Source: JACDAN01 sp963842235
GTDB taxonomy: Bacteria; Actinomycetota; Thermoleophilia; Gaiellales; Gaiellaceae
Length of the DNA: 64,000 bases
Direction of reading: 5' to 3'
Assembly (NCBI GenBank): GCA_963842235.1
Contig: CAWJFT010000001.1
Location: forward strand, 992,001 to 1,056,000
Shown here piece after piece: positions 1 through 7,734 of this stretch. A program made the translations under genes and the position numbers. The first letter of the stretch is position 1. Each line of letters starts with the position of its first letter. The notes beneath the pieces were generated by a model. That model worked only from the letters and a program-made list of their open reading frames with translations. It ran no database searches and had not been told where the DNA came from.

Positions 1-543
1 CAGACTGACGGTGTCCTCGACCAACTCGAGGAGCTGATTGACGCGCTCCGGCGTGAAGCCGCTCTCCTCGGCGATTTGTTCGACGGTCGGATCGGAGTTG
101 AGCTTGTGGGCCAGGACCCGCCTTGCCCCCAGCACCTTCCGCGCCTGCTCGGCGACGTGGATCGGAAGGCGGATCGTCCGGCCCTGGTCGGCGAGAGCGC
201 GCGACACGGCCTGGCGGATCCACCAGGTCGCGTAGGTCGAGAGCTTGAAGCCGAGCCGCCAGTCGAACTTCTCGACGGCGCGGATCAGTCCGAGGTTCCC
301 CTCCTGGATCAGGTCGAGCAGCGGCACGCGGGCGTTCGTGTAGTTGCGCGTGATCGACATCACGAGCCGCAGGTTCGACTCGATCAGCTTCGCCTTGGCG
401 GCCTCGTCGCCCTCGTCCTTCCGGCGAGCGAGCTCGCGCTCTTCCTCGCGGGTGAGCAGGCGGCCGTCGCCGATCGCCCGGACGTAGAGCTTCAGCGGAT
501 CCTGGAGCTGGCCGTCAGGGTCGGGAACGCGCAGGGGTTCCAT
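1..543 (-). CDS. RNA polymerase sigma factor, RpoD/SigA-like (partial, runs off the window)
   Basis: Primary-type sigma-70 factor that directs core RNA polymerase to promoters. Reading leftward from an ATG at 543, 181 codons are open to the window edge. Residues 17-33 resemble region 1.2 (DPLKLYVRAIG) and residues 57-115 are region 2, with NLRLVMSIT, the core-binding LDLIQEGN and the melting motif FKLSTYATWWIRQA. Region 3 begins at about 125 (RLPIHV). Region 4 lies outside the window, so the exact class (principal or group 2) is uncertain. No acidic region 1.1 is visible, so this is a short form. No clear Shine-Dalgarno sequence precedes the ATG. Confidence 0.9.
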   Translation of the reverse strand, partial: MEPLRVPDPDGQLQDPLKLYVRAIGDGRLLTREEERELARRKDEGDEAAKAKLIESNLRLVMSITRNYTNARVPLLDLIQEGNLGLIRAVEKFDWRLGFKLSTYATWWIRQAVSRALADQGRTIRLPIHVAEQARKVLGARRVLAHKLNSDPTVEQIAEESGFTPERVNQLLELVEDTVSL

Positions 544-582
544 CGCAGGCTGTATCGGCGCGCACAAAGGCCAGGGTGCTTC

Positions 583-597
583 CCCCGTTTGGGGGAG
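583..597. other. Short GC hairpin in the gap between the sigma factor and amidotransferase genes
   Basis: The 177-base divergent gap (544-720) contains a C5-GTTT-G5 inverted repeat near 583-597 and the amidotransferase promoter near 708. I see no gene in it. The hairpin may lie in the sigma-factor leader; its role is unknown. Confidence 0.35.
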
Positions 598-707
598 AAC
601 CGGATCGGGGAGCTAACCGAAGGAACTTAGGAGCGTCATAGGAACAGGGGTCTCTCGGAGGGCGTCGTACGCGGACGGAGGCATACGGGGCCATCTGAGG
701 CCGCTCC

Positions 708-713
708 TAGGAT
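708..713 (+). promoter_or_regulatory. -10 element TAGGAT, probable leaderless promoter
   Basis: TAGGAT fits the actinobacterial TANNNT -10 pattern and ends 7 bases before the ATG at 721. The first transcribed base should therefore fall at or next to the start codon. No Shine-Dalgarno sequence is present. The same spacing recurs at four other genes in the window. Confidence 0.55.
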
Positions 714-720
714 CCAAACT

Positions 721-1512
721 ATGTGTGGAATCGCCGGATACAGCCTGCAGCCTGGAGCAAACGTCGGGAGGACTCTCGCTGCCCAGGCGCTGCTTGCCGG
801 CATCGCCGAGCGCGGCGCTGACGCGGTCGGGTACGCGCATCGCTCCCACGGCGGCCGCCCGATCATCCACAAGCGGCGCGCGGGCGCCAGCGCCCTGCTT
901 CGGGAGCTCCTTGTCCCGCAGGACGCCTCCGACGTCCTCATCCACGTCCGGGACTACACGAAGGGCCATCCGACGATCGAGGCCAACAACCACCCCGTCC
1001 GTCACGGCGACGTGGTCGGCGTCCACAACGGGATCATCGTGAACGACGACGAGATCTTCGCCCGGCACGGGCTCGAGCGAGAGGTTCCTGAGATGTCGGT
1101 GGACACGGCGGCGATCTTTGCGCTGGTCGAGGAGTTCGGCTCGACGGGCTCGACGCTCGAGGAGCTGCGCGGGTCGATGGCCTCGGCCTGGGTCGACGGC
1201 CGCGAGCCCGGGATCGTGTACCTCGCCCGCAGCTCCGCCCGTCCCCTGTGGGTGGGCACCTCGCCGGAGGGGATCTTCTTCGCCTCGACCAAGCACGCGC
1301 TCGAGGTCTTCGAGTACTACATGCGGATGCCGCTCAAGAAGCGGGAGCTCGAGGAAGGGACGCTCCTGCAGATCGGCGAAGGCCGCGAGCTCCGCTGCGA
1401 TCGTTTCACGCCGGACCGCGACTTCGAAGAGAGGCAGCTGCCGGCGGTGAGAGCTCCGCGCGAGCGCGAGAGCTGTCTACGTCTTCTGACGGCTCTGGCC
1501 TCGCTTGGCTGA
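721..1512 (+). CDS. Stand-alone class II glutamine amidotransferase domain protein
   Basis: Ntn-type glutaminase that would release ammonia from glutamine. The MCGIAGYS start places the catalytic cysteine at residue 2 after Met removal, which fixes the start at 721. GlmS/PurF-like pocket motifs follow: HVRDYTKGHP (about 75-84), NNHPV (89-93) and VHNGI (101-105). At 263 residues it is essentially the glutaminase domain plus a short tail, with no SIS isomerase or phosphoribosyltransferase domain, so the ammonia acceptor is unknown. Its 3' end overlaps the convergent gene by 36 bases. Confidence 0.8.
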   Translation: MCGIAGYSLQPGANVGRTLAAQALLAGIAERGADAVGYAHRSHGGRPIIHKRRAGASALLRELLVPQDASDVLIHVRDYTKGHPTIEANNHPVRHGDVVGVHNGIIVNDDEIFARHGLEREVPEMSVDTAAIFALVEEFGSTGSTLEELRGSMASAWVDGREPGIVYLARSSARPLWVGTSPEGIFFASTKHALEVFEYYMRMPLKKRELEEGTLLQIGEGRELRCDRFTPDRDFEERQLPAVRAPRERESCLRLLTALASLG

Positions 1513-2190
1513 GACCCTTCCGTCTCGGCCGACGCGGTAGCCCTCCTCGAGCAGGCGTTCGCGGATCAGGAACTGGAACGTCGACCAGGCGCCGCGCCTG
1601 ACGTCGAACATCCGGTACACCTGCCACTCGGTCAGGAGCGATTCGTCCTCCTTGCGAGCGTCGGCCCAGTCCTGGAACTTCGGGAGATGGCCGAGCTCGA
1701 CCGCCAGCTCGCTGCCCTGATCGACGGCGCGCTCGAGCCGCTCCTCCCCCACCGGTACGTCGAAGCCGGCCTCACGCAGCGCATTCGTCAGCGAGCCAAA
1801 GGTGTGCCAGTAGAGGGACTTCGAAGGCATCGAGCCGCGGTGCTCGTCGAGATCCCGGGCGGTCGGCGTGTGCCCTAGGTTCTCCCCCAGCTCGCGCAGC
1901 AGCCTGAGCAGCTCCTCACGCGTCGCGAACCGGCGCGGGACGAGGCCTGCGGCGCGTTTCGCAGCGTTCCAGCTGCCGAAGTGCTCGATCACCGTTTGCG
2001 GATGCACCGAGGTCTCCGGGTCTGCCGAGAACTCGCGCATCGACGGCGAGCGCCCCAGCCGCCGGGCGCACTCGAGCAACTGCTCGACGATCTCCTCGTC
2101 CGTGTAGCGCTTGCGGATGCCGGCCTGGAAGCTGGCCAACGCATCTCGGTCGAGGCTCTCCAGGACCTCCCGCGCAGACCTTCGCGCCAT
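1477..2190 (-). CDS. Protein made of homing-endonuclease-associated (HNH-repeat) modules
   Basis: A 237-residue soluble protein with three tandem modules of about 55 residues (about 26-82, 90-146 and 150-215). Each has a helix, a G(R/H)xP turn and a W/F-x3-NAxR-AG(L/F) ending, for example FGSWNAAKRAAGL and FGSLTNALREAGF; the third is more diverged. These resemble the repeats that accompany HNH homing endonucleases and are thought to bind DNA. No HNH nuclease motif is present, so this is probably a DNA-binding protein rather than a nuclease. It has its own promoter and an ATG at 2190. Confidence 0.6.
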   Translation of the reverse strand: MARRSAREVLESLDRDALASFQAGIRKRYTDEEIVEQLLECARRLGRSPSMREFSADPETSVHPQTVIEHFGSWNAAKRAAGLVPRRFATREELLRLLRELGENLGHTPTARDLDEHRGSMPSKSLYWHTFGSLTNALREAGFDVPVGEERLERAVDQGSELAVELGHLPKFQDWADARKEDESLLTEWQVYRMFDVRRGAWSTFQFLIRERLLEEGYRVGRDGRVSAKRGQSRQKT

Positions 2191-2197
2191 GGCAATA

Positions 2198-2225
2198 AGA
2201 ATAGAGCAAATTGTCCCAGATGCAA
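2198..2225 (-). promoter_or_regulatory. Promoter of the HNH-repeat gene (-35 TTGCAT, -10 TATTCT), probably leaderless
   Basis: On the minus strand TTGCAT (2225-2220) is followed after 16 bases by TATTCT (2203-2198), and the ATG at 2190 lies 7 bases further. This AT-rich patch stands out from the surrounding GC-rich sequence. Confidence 0.6.
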
Positions 2226-2239
2226 GACCGGGCGAGCGG

Positions 2240-2245
2240 TAGGCT
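2240..2245 (+). promoter_or_regulatory. -10 element TAGGCT before murT
   Basis: TAGGCT ends 6 bases before a GTG at 2252, two codons upstream of an in-frame ATG at 2258. The geometry matches a leaderless transcript starting at the GTG, which favours 2252 as the start. It diverges from the HNH-repeat promoter. Confidence 0.5.
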
Positions 2246-2251
2246 CAGCCC

Positions 2252-3630
2252 GTGCGCATGCCGCTTCCACTCTCCGCTGAGATCGCCGCGGCGCGGGCCG
2301 CCGGGCGGCTCTCGCGGCTCGCCCGGCGAGGCGGTGGGACGACGTTCCCCGGAAAGCTCCTGACCTACCTCGATCCCACTGCGGTCGAGCGCCTGGCGGC
2401 GAGGTTGCCGCGTGGAACGGCCCTCGTCTCCGCCACCAACGGCAAGACGACGACCACAGCGATGGTCGCGAAGGTCCTGGAGGGCAAGGTTCGCCTCGCT
2501 CACAATGCCGCGGGGGCGAATCTTCTCTCCGGAGTGGCATCCACGCTGCTCGCGGCGGAGGACGCCGAGCTCGGCCTCTTCGAGGTCGATGAGGCGGCAA
2601 TGCCCGACATCGCGCGCCGAGTGCGGCCGCAGGCGCTCTGTCTGGGAAACCTGTTCCGTGACCAGCTCGATCGCTACGGCGAGCTGGAGCTCGTCGCGGA
2701 GCGATGGCGCGGCGCCGTCGGCGAGCTCGGCGACGAGTCATGGCTCGTCGTGAACGGCGACGACCCGCAGGTCGGCGACCTCGCGCGCGGGCGGCGCCGG
2801 AGCGTGGTGTTCGGCATGGACGATCCGCGACAGGCGGCACCGGAGCTTCAGCACGCCGCCGACTCGAAGTGGTGCCTGCGCTGCGGGACGCCGTACGAGT
2901 ACGCGGCCGCGTATGTCGGTCATCTCGGGGACTACCGGTGTCCCGGCTTGCGGGCACGCTCGGCCGCGGCTCGACCTGCGGGCCCGCGAGATCGAGCTTC
3001 ACGGGCTCGACGGCGTCTCGTTCGACCTCGTCGACGAAGCTGGGCCCATGCGAATCCGGCTCCGGCTGCCGGGGCTCTACAACGTCTACAACGCGCTGGC
3101 CGCGGCGGCCCTCGCCCGTGTGCTCGGTGCGACGAGGGAGGAGATCGGGGAGGGCCTGACGCAGCTTCCGGGCGGCTTTCGGCCGCTTCGAGCGTCTTCA
3201 GCTCGGCGACAAGAACGCGCTCGTCCTCCTCGTCAAGAATCCCGCCGGGGCGAACGAGGTCGTCCGCACGCTCGTCAGCGGGGGGCCCCCCCGCGTCGCG
3301 GTGATTGCGCTCAACGACGGGATCGCCGACGGGCGCGATGTCTCGTGGATCTGGGACGTCGACTTCGAGCCGCTGCTCGAACGCCTCGACCGGATCGTGG
3401 CGACGGGCGACCGCGCCGCCGAGCTCGCGCTGCGGTGCAAGTACGCGGGTGTCTCCGAAGAGGCGGTTGAGGTGATCCCCGAGCTCGGACGTGGGCTCGA
3501 CCGCGGCCTGGAGCTCACGCCGCGGGGCGGTGAGCTCGTGGTGATCCCGACCTACACGGCGATGCTCGAGCTCCGGCGAATCGTGACCGAGCGCGGCTTT
3601 GCCCGTCCCTACTGGGAGCAGGCGGCGTGA
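2252..3630 (+). pseudogene. murT: Lipid II isoglutaminyl synthase subunit MurT, interrupted by two frameshifts
   Basis: Mur-ligase-like subunit that, with GatD, amidates the D-Glu of lipid II. Reading frame one carries the P-loop SATNGKTTTT (60-69), then FEVDE and LGNLFRDQLDRYG. A zinc-ribbon insertion starts at Cys208/Cys211, and its second half (CPxCG) is only restored by a frame change within the CCC at 2942-2944. A second change at about 3171-3176 restores GRFERLQLGDKNA and the C-terminal MurT domain, with ALNDGIADGRDVSWIWDVDFE. Removing one base at each site yields about 459 residues, a normal MurT length. The gene overlaps gatD as GTGA. Two clean single-base breaks in an otherwise conserved gene suggest sequence errors. 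Confidence 0.85.
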
Positions 3631-4382
3631 ACATCCGCGTCGGCCATCTCTATCCCGACTACCTGAACATCTACGCCGATCGCGGCAACATCGCGGTGCT
3701 CGCGCGGCGGGCGGCCTGGCGGGGGCATGAGCTGGAGGTCGAAGCGATCGGCATGGGTGCTCGGGTCGAGCCGGGCGCTCACGATCTCTACTACGTCGGC
3801 GGAGGGCAGGATCGGGAGCAGGCGCTCGTCGCTCGGGACCTGGCCGGAAAGGCGGAGGGTCTGAAGGAAGCGGTTGCCGACGGGGCTGCCGCGCTCGCCG
3901 TCTGCGGCGGGTACCAGCTGCTCGGGCGTTTCTACCGCGAGCGCAGCGGGGTCGAGCTGCCCGGGATCGGCCTCCTCCCGCTCCATACCGTCGCGGGCGA
4001 GCGTCGGATGATCGGCGACGTTCTGCTCGAGTGTGAGCTCGAGCCGGGCCGCCGACGGACACTCGCTGGGTTCGAGAACCATGCGGGCCGAACCATCCTC
4101 GACGCCGGCGCGGAGCCGCTCGGCCGCGTCGTCGCCGGCTTCGGGAACGACGGCGAGAGCGGGTTCGAAGGCTGCCGGGTCGGACGGGTCATCGGGACGT
4201 ACCTGCACGGGCCGCTGTTGCCCCGGAACCCCTGGCTGGCCGACTGGCTGCTGGCGCAGGCGCTCGCGCATCGCACGGGCGAGGCCGTCGCGGAGCTCGA
4301 GCCGTTGGGCGACGCGCTGGAGGCCGAGGCTCACGCCGTCTCGGCTTCGCGGGCGAAGGCCAGAGGGGGCAGGTACTCCTAG
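3627..4382 (+). CDS. gatD: Lipid II isoglutaminyl synthase, glutaminase subunit GatD
   Basis: CobB/CobQ-like glutamine amidotransferase that supplies ammonia to MurT for conversion of lipid II D-Glu to D-isoGln in the cytoplasm. The N-terminus reads HLYPDYLNIYADRGN, typical of GatD. The nucleophile elbow is AVCGGYQ with Cys93, and the catalytic His is His194 in YLHGPLLPRNPWLAD. Length is 251 residues, normal for the family. The GTG start at 3627 overlaps the murT stop, indicating translational coupling. Confidence 0.93.
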   Translation: MNIRVGHLYPDYLNIYADRGNIAVLARRAAWRGHELEVEAIGMGARVEPGAHDLYYVGGGQDREQALVARDLAGKAEGLKEAVADGAAALAVCGGYQLLGRFYRERSGVELPGIGLLPLHTVAGERRMIGDVLLECELEPGRRRTLAGFENHAGRTILDAGAEPLGRVVAGFGNDGESGFEGCRVGRVIGTYLHGPLLPRNPWLADWLLAQALAHRTGEAVAELEPLGDALEAEAHAVSASRAKARGGRYS

Positions 4383-4383
4383 G

Positions 4384-6710
4384 TCAGACATAGCCATGGC
4401 GCTCGAGCCACCGCAGCGAGAAGTACCCCCAGATGGGAGGCAGATAGAACGTGGAGAGGCGCTGCGTGAGCGCAACCGCGAAGGCGGTCGACTCGTCCAC
4501 GCCCATGGTGATCAGGCCGGCTGAGATGGCTGCCTCAGCTGCCCCGATCCCTCCAGGTACCGGAATCAGGCCCGAGAGGACGGCCGCTGAGGTGTTGACG
4601 AAGACAAGCTGCGCCACGTTCAGGTGGACGCCGTACGCGAGACAGGTCGCTCCGAGCGCGAGCGCATAGGTCAGCTCCGAGCCGACGTTTCCGCCGAAGA
4701 GCTCGATTCGCTTCCGCCGATCGCGAGCGACATCCCAGAGACCCGAAAGTGCGCTTTTCAGTCTGCGGCACCACCCTGTCGTGCACCTTGGGGACGAACA
4801 CGACGAGCAGCAGGCTCACGAGAAGCGCTACGGCGATCCCTGCGACGAGTCGAGTATCGGGCTCGGCGCTGCCAAACTGGCTCGTGTCGACCTTCGCCCC
4901 GACGAACGGGAGCGTCAACAGCAGTAGCGCGATCTGAATCATCGTCTCGGAGACGTCGTCGATCGCCCCTGCCACGAGCGCCTGCGCGCGCGGAACACCC
5001 ATGCGCTGCAGGAACCGCAGGTTCATGCCGATTCGACCGGCTGAGCTGGGCACCGTGAGATTGATGAACTTGATCGCCGACTGCAGCACGACACAGGGCA
5101 AGAGGGGAAGCGGCGCCGGCACGGCTCCTCGTACGGAGATTCCAGACCCGATGAACGCGGCCTGGGCGAGGATGAGTGCGATCACCACCCACACCGGGTT
5201 GGCCTCGCCCAACTCCCCAGCGATCGTCCCAAAGCCGATCGCTGCAAGCTGAGTGACGACCAGATAGGCGGCGACGATCAGCGCCGCCATGGTTAGAACG
5301 TCCTTGGGGCGGACGCGGCGAAGCGGAACGAGCTCCGGCTGGGCAGTGCCCGTAGCGGCCGCCGCCGCTGCGCGAAGCTCCTTGAGGCCGACCTCGTGGC
5401 CGCGGGCGAGGTCGCGAACATGCGGAGTGAGCGCAGCAGGTTGCAGATACGGCAGCACACGTGAAACCGAGTCGGCCCACCCTGCATCGACGGCTTTACG
5501 CAGCGTCGCGGTCCGGGCCGACGAGGACGCAGCACGACACGAGAAGCTCGGCTACGTCGATGTCGAGCGCAGACTGCGGGGCACCGAGTGTGGCCGCCGA
5601 GAGATCCACGAGCATCGGCTCTTCGTCGACGACGAGCACGTTGCTCAAGTTGAGCCGGCCGTGCGAAATTCCCGCATCGTGGAGGCGCGCCACCTGGCGC
5701 CACAGCTCCTGGAGCAGCTTGTCGCTTACGCGGTCGGCGCTCCACAGCTCGAGCGGCTCCAAGTCTGGTTGCCGCGTGACTAGCACCGCATCGGCCTGAG
5801 GACCGAGACCGACGGTCACGATCTCGGGGACACGAACGCCTGCTTCCCGTGCCATCAGCGTCGCCAGGGCTTCGTGCTCGACCTGCTCGAGGCGTCCGAC
5901 CGGCGCGCTACGCGGCGGATCGCGGTAAGCGAGAAGTCGCCAGCGTCTGGCTATCCGCTGGGTGTCTTGGGCGTCCCGACCCAGCACACGCACTTTCAGC
6001 TGTCCTCCGGTCGCGTCGTGCCCGAAGAACTCCGCTGCGCCGACCCGTTGTCGCTCCGAGATCCGGAGCTCGGCAGCGTCGATGCCGAGCGACGCGAGGG
6101 CTGCCCGCACACGATCGATCGGCGGCACTCCCAGTGGTGAACCGAAAGCCAGCCGGACGAGGGCACCTGCACCGAGCCCGAGCGCGAGACCTCCCAGAAC
6201 CTCTGACGGCAAGGCGATCTCGAGTGCGAGAGCTCCGAGCGAGGCCAACCCGACGAGCCAGATCGCAAGCACGCGCACGGGACGGACGAGCTCCGGGCGA
6301 GCCACGGCGATGACCGCCACGACGCAAGCGAGGCGGAGCTCGGGAAATCCCCACCGAGAAAGGGGATGCGAGTCGATCTGAAACCAGTCCGAATCGACGA
6401 CGCGAGCAAGGACGCTCCCGATGACGTTCACCAGGACCAGCGACAGCAGGAGGTCGCGGACGAGCAGCCATCGGCGCCGGACGAGGGCGTCGACGACGAT
6501 GACGAGCGCGAGCGCGAGCGTCGCGAGAAGGGTCGCCCGCCAGAGCCCGCCCGCCCAACCAAAGACGGTGGCTACCGCCTGCCCGACCTCCTCGTCGACG
6601 TCCGGCGCCGAGCGGGCGACCACTGCAGCGAGCCCGGCAAGAACGGCCGTTGCCGCGACGAGTACGCCGTCGATCGTTCGCCGGTTTCTGCGGCCTGGCT
6701 CGGCCGGCAT
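4384..6710 (-). pseudogene. Membrane protein with kinase-like and lysylphosphatidylglycerol-synthase/flippase domains, two frameshifts
   Basis: From the ATG at 6710 the first 404 codons encode about six hydrophobic segments, then a protein-kinase-like domain with HGRLNLSNVLV (HGR in place of HGD) and LVDLSAA. After a frame change at about 5496-5505 the sequence continues through LPYLQPAALTP into the LPG-synthase/flippase membrane domain (VPSSAGRIGMNLRFL, DDVSETMIQ). After another at about 4746-4760 it resumes (LSGLWDVARDRRKR) and ends with the family motif IPVPGGIGAAEAAI. The joined product is about 775 residues, a known actinobacterial arrangement. The lipid substrate is unknown. The breaks look like single-base errors. 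Confidence 0.75.
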
Positions 6711-6730
6711 TGAGCATCGAGATGCTCAAT
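6709..6730. promoter_or_regulatory. 22-bp perfect palindrome abutting the flippase start codon
   Basis: Arms ATTGAGCATC and GATGCTCAAT are perfect with a 2-base centre. The minus-strand start codon ATG (6710-6708) begins inside the last bases of the palindrome. It could be an operator or an RNA hairpin covering the start codon. The rest of the gap (6731-6836) holds no gene; it has a weak CGAGG/CCTCG hairpin. Confidence 0.6.
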
Positions 6731-6836
6731 GTGTGTCCCGCCGAGGTGACGGCCTCGCGCGCGGTCAAGCCGAACCTCCGATCCCGTTGGACCTGTTTCT
6801 AGGGCGTCGTCACCGGGATCTTCGCGCCCACAGCCG

Positions 6837-7295
6837 TTACGGCGCCCAGAGTGGGCCCAGGTAGACGACCGGATCGCCCGGCCGCCAGCGCGTCAGGAAC
6901 CGCTGAATCGGCGGATGGAGCACGACCTCCTCGAGCTCGCCGAGCCCGAACAGGCGATGGCCTCGAACCGCAGCATCCTTCGACGTCACCGCCTCGAGCG
7001 AGCGTCGGCCGAGGTCGCCCGCGAAGATGATGTGGACGACGTGCTTCGCGGCGAAGCTGCGTTGGGGCGCAATCGAATCGACGATCGCGACCGGGCCCTC
7101 GACGGGGATCTCCTCCTCGAGGCCGACCTCCTCGACGAGCTCGCGATGGAGCGCGTCGACGAGGCTCTCGCCCGAGTTCACGCCCCCACCCGGCAGCAGC
7201 CAGTACCCCTCCCCGTGCTTTTCGTGCCGGCAGAGCAGGATTCGGTCCTCGCGCCGCAGGATCGCCGAGACGCGGATGCGAGGCTCGATCGGCAC
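6837..7295 (-). CDS. Nudix hydrolase
   Basis: Hydrolyses nucleoside diphosphates linked to another moiety; the substrate is not predictable. The Nudix box starts at GGGVNSGES, runs through REL and ends EEVGL, with the key G, E, RE and EE residues present. GTG at 7295 (VPIEPRIRVSAIL) is preferred because it lies 4 bases after the dut stop; a longer frame reaches 7340 but overlaps dut. This gives 152 residues. It is the last gene of the dapL-hflX-dut run. Confidence 0.8.
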   Translation of the reverse strand: MPIEPRIRVSAILRREDRILLCRHEKHGEGYWLLPGGGVNSGESLVDALHRELVEEVGLEEEIPVEGPVAIVDSIAPQRSFAAKHVVHIIFAGDLGRRSLEAVTSKDAAVRGHRLFGLGELEEVVLHPPIQRFLTRWRPGDPVVYLGPLWAP

Positions 7296-7299
7296 GCGG

Positions 7300-7734
7300 C
7301 TACACCTGCGAGGAGCCGAAGCCGCGCTCGCCGCGCTCACTGTGGGCCAGCTCCGCCTGCTCCACGAGCCGCAGTGCGGGCAACGCCAACACGACGAGCT
7401 GGGCGATCCGCATGCCCGGCTCGACGACGAACGTTTCCGTCGCGTCCGTGTTGTGGAAGACGACCTGCACCTCGCCGCGATACCCCGAGTCGATCAGCCC
7501 AGGAGCGTTCAGGAGCGTGATCCCGTCCCTCGCCGCCAGACCGGAGCGCGGGAGCACGAACCCCGCGTAGCCCTCAGGGATCTCGACCGCGAGGCCGGTC
7601 GGGATCACCGCCCGCTCCCCCGGTCCGACCTCGTAGCGCTCGCAGGCGGCGAGGTCGAGCCCCGCGTCGCCCACATACGCCTGCGTCGGCAGGGTCGCGT
7701 CGTCCCGTAGGCGGCGAACCGGGAGCTCGATCAC
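7300..7734 (-). CDS. dut: dUTP diphosphatase
   Basis: Cleaves dUTP to dUMP and pyrophosphate, keeping uracil out of DNA and feeding dTMP synthesis. The five trimeric dUTPase motifs are visible: GDAGLDL, PRSGLA, GLIDSGYRGE, GMRIAQLV and the C-terminal ERGERGFGSS lid. Length is 144 residues, normal. The ATG at 7734 overlaps the hflX stop by 4 bases. Confidence 0.95.
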   Translation of the reverse strand: MIELPVRRLRDDATLPTQAYVGDAGLDLAACERYEVGPGERAVIPTGLAVEIPEGYAGFVLPRSGLAARDGITLLNAPGLIDSGYRGEVQVVFHNTDATETFVVEPGMRIAQLVVLALPALRLVEQAELAHSERGERGFGSSQV

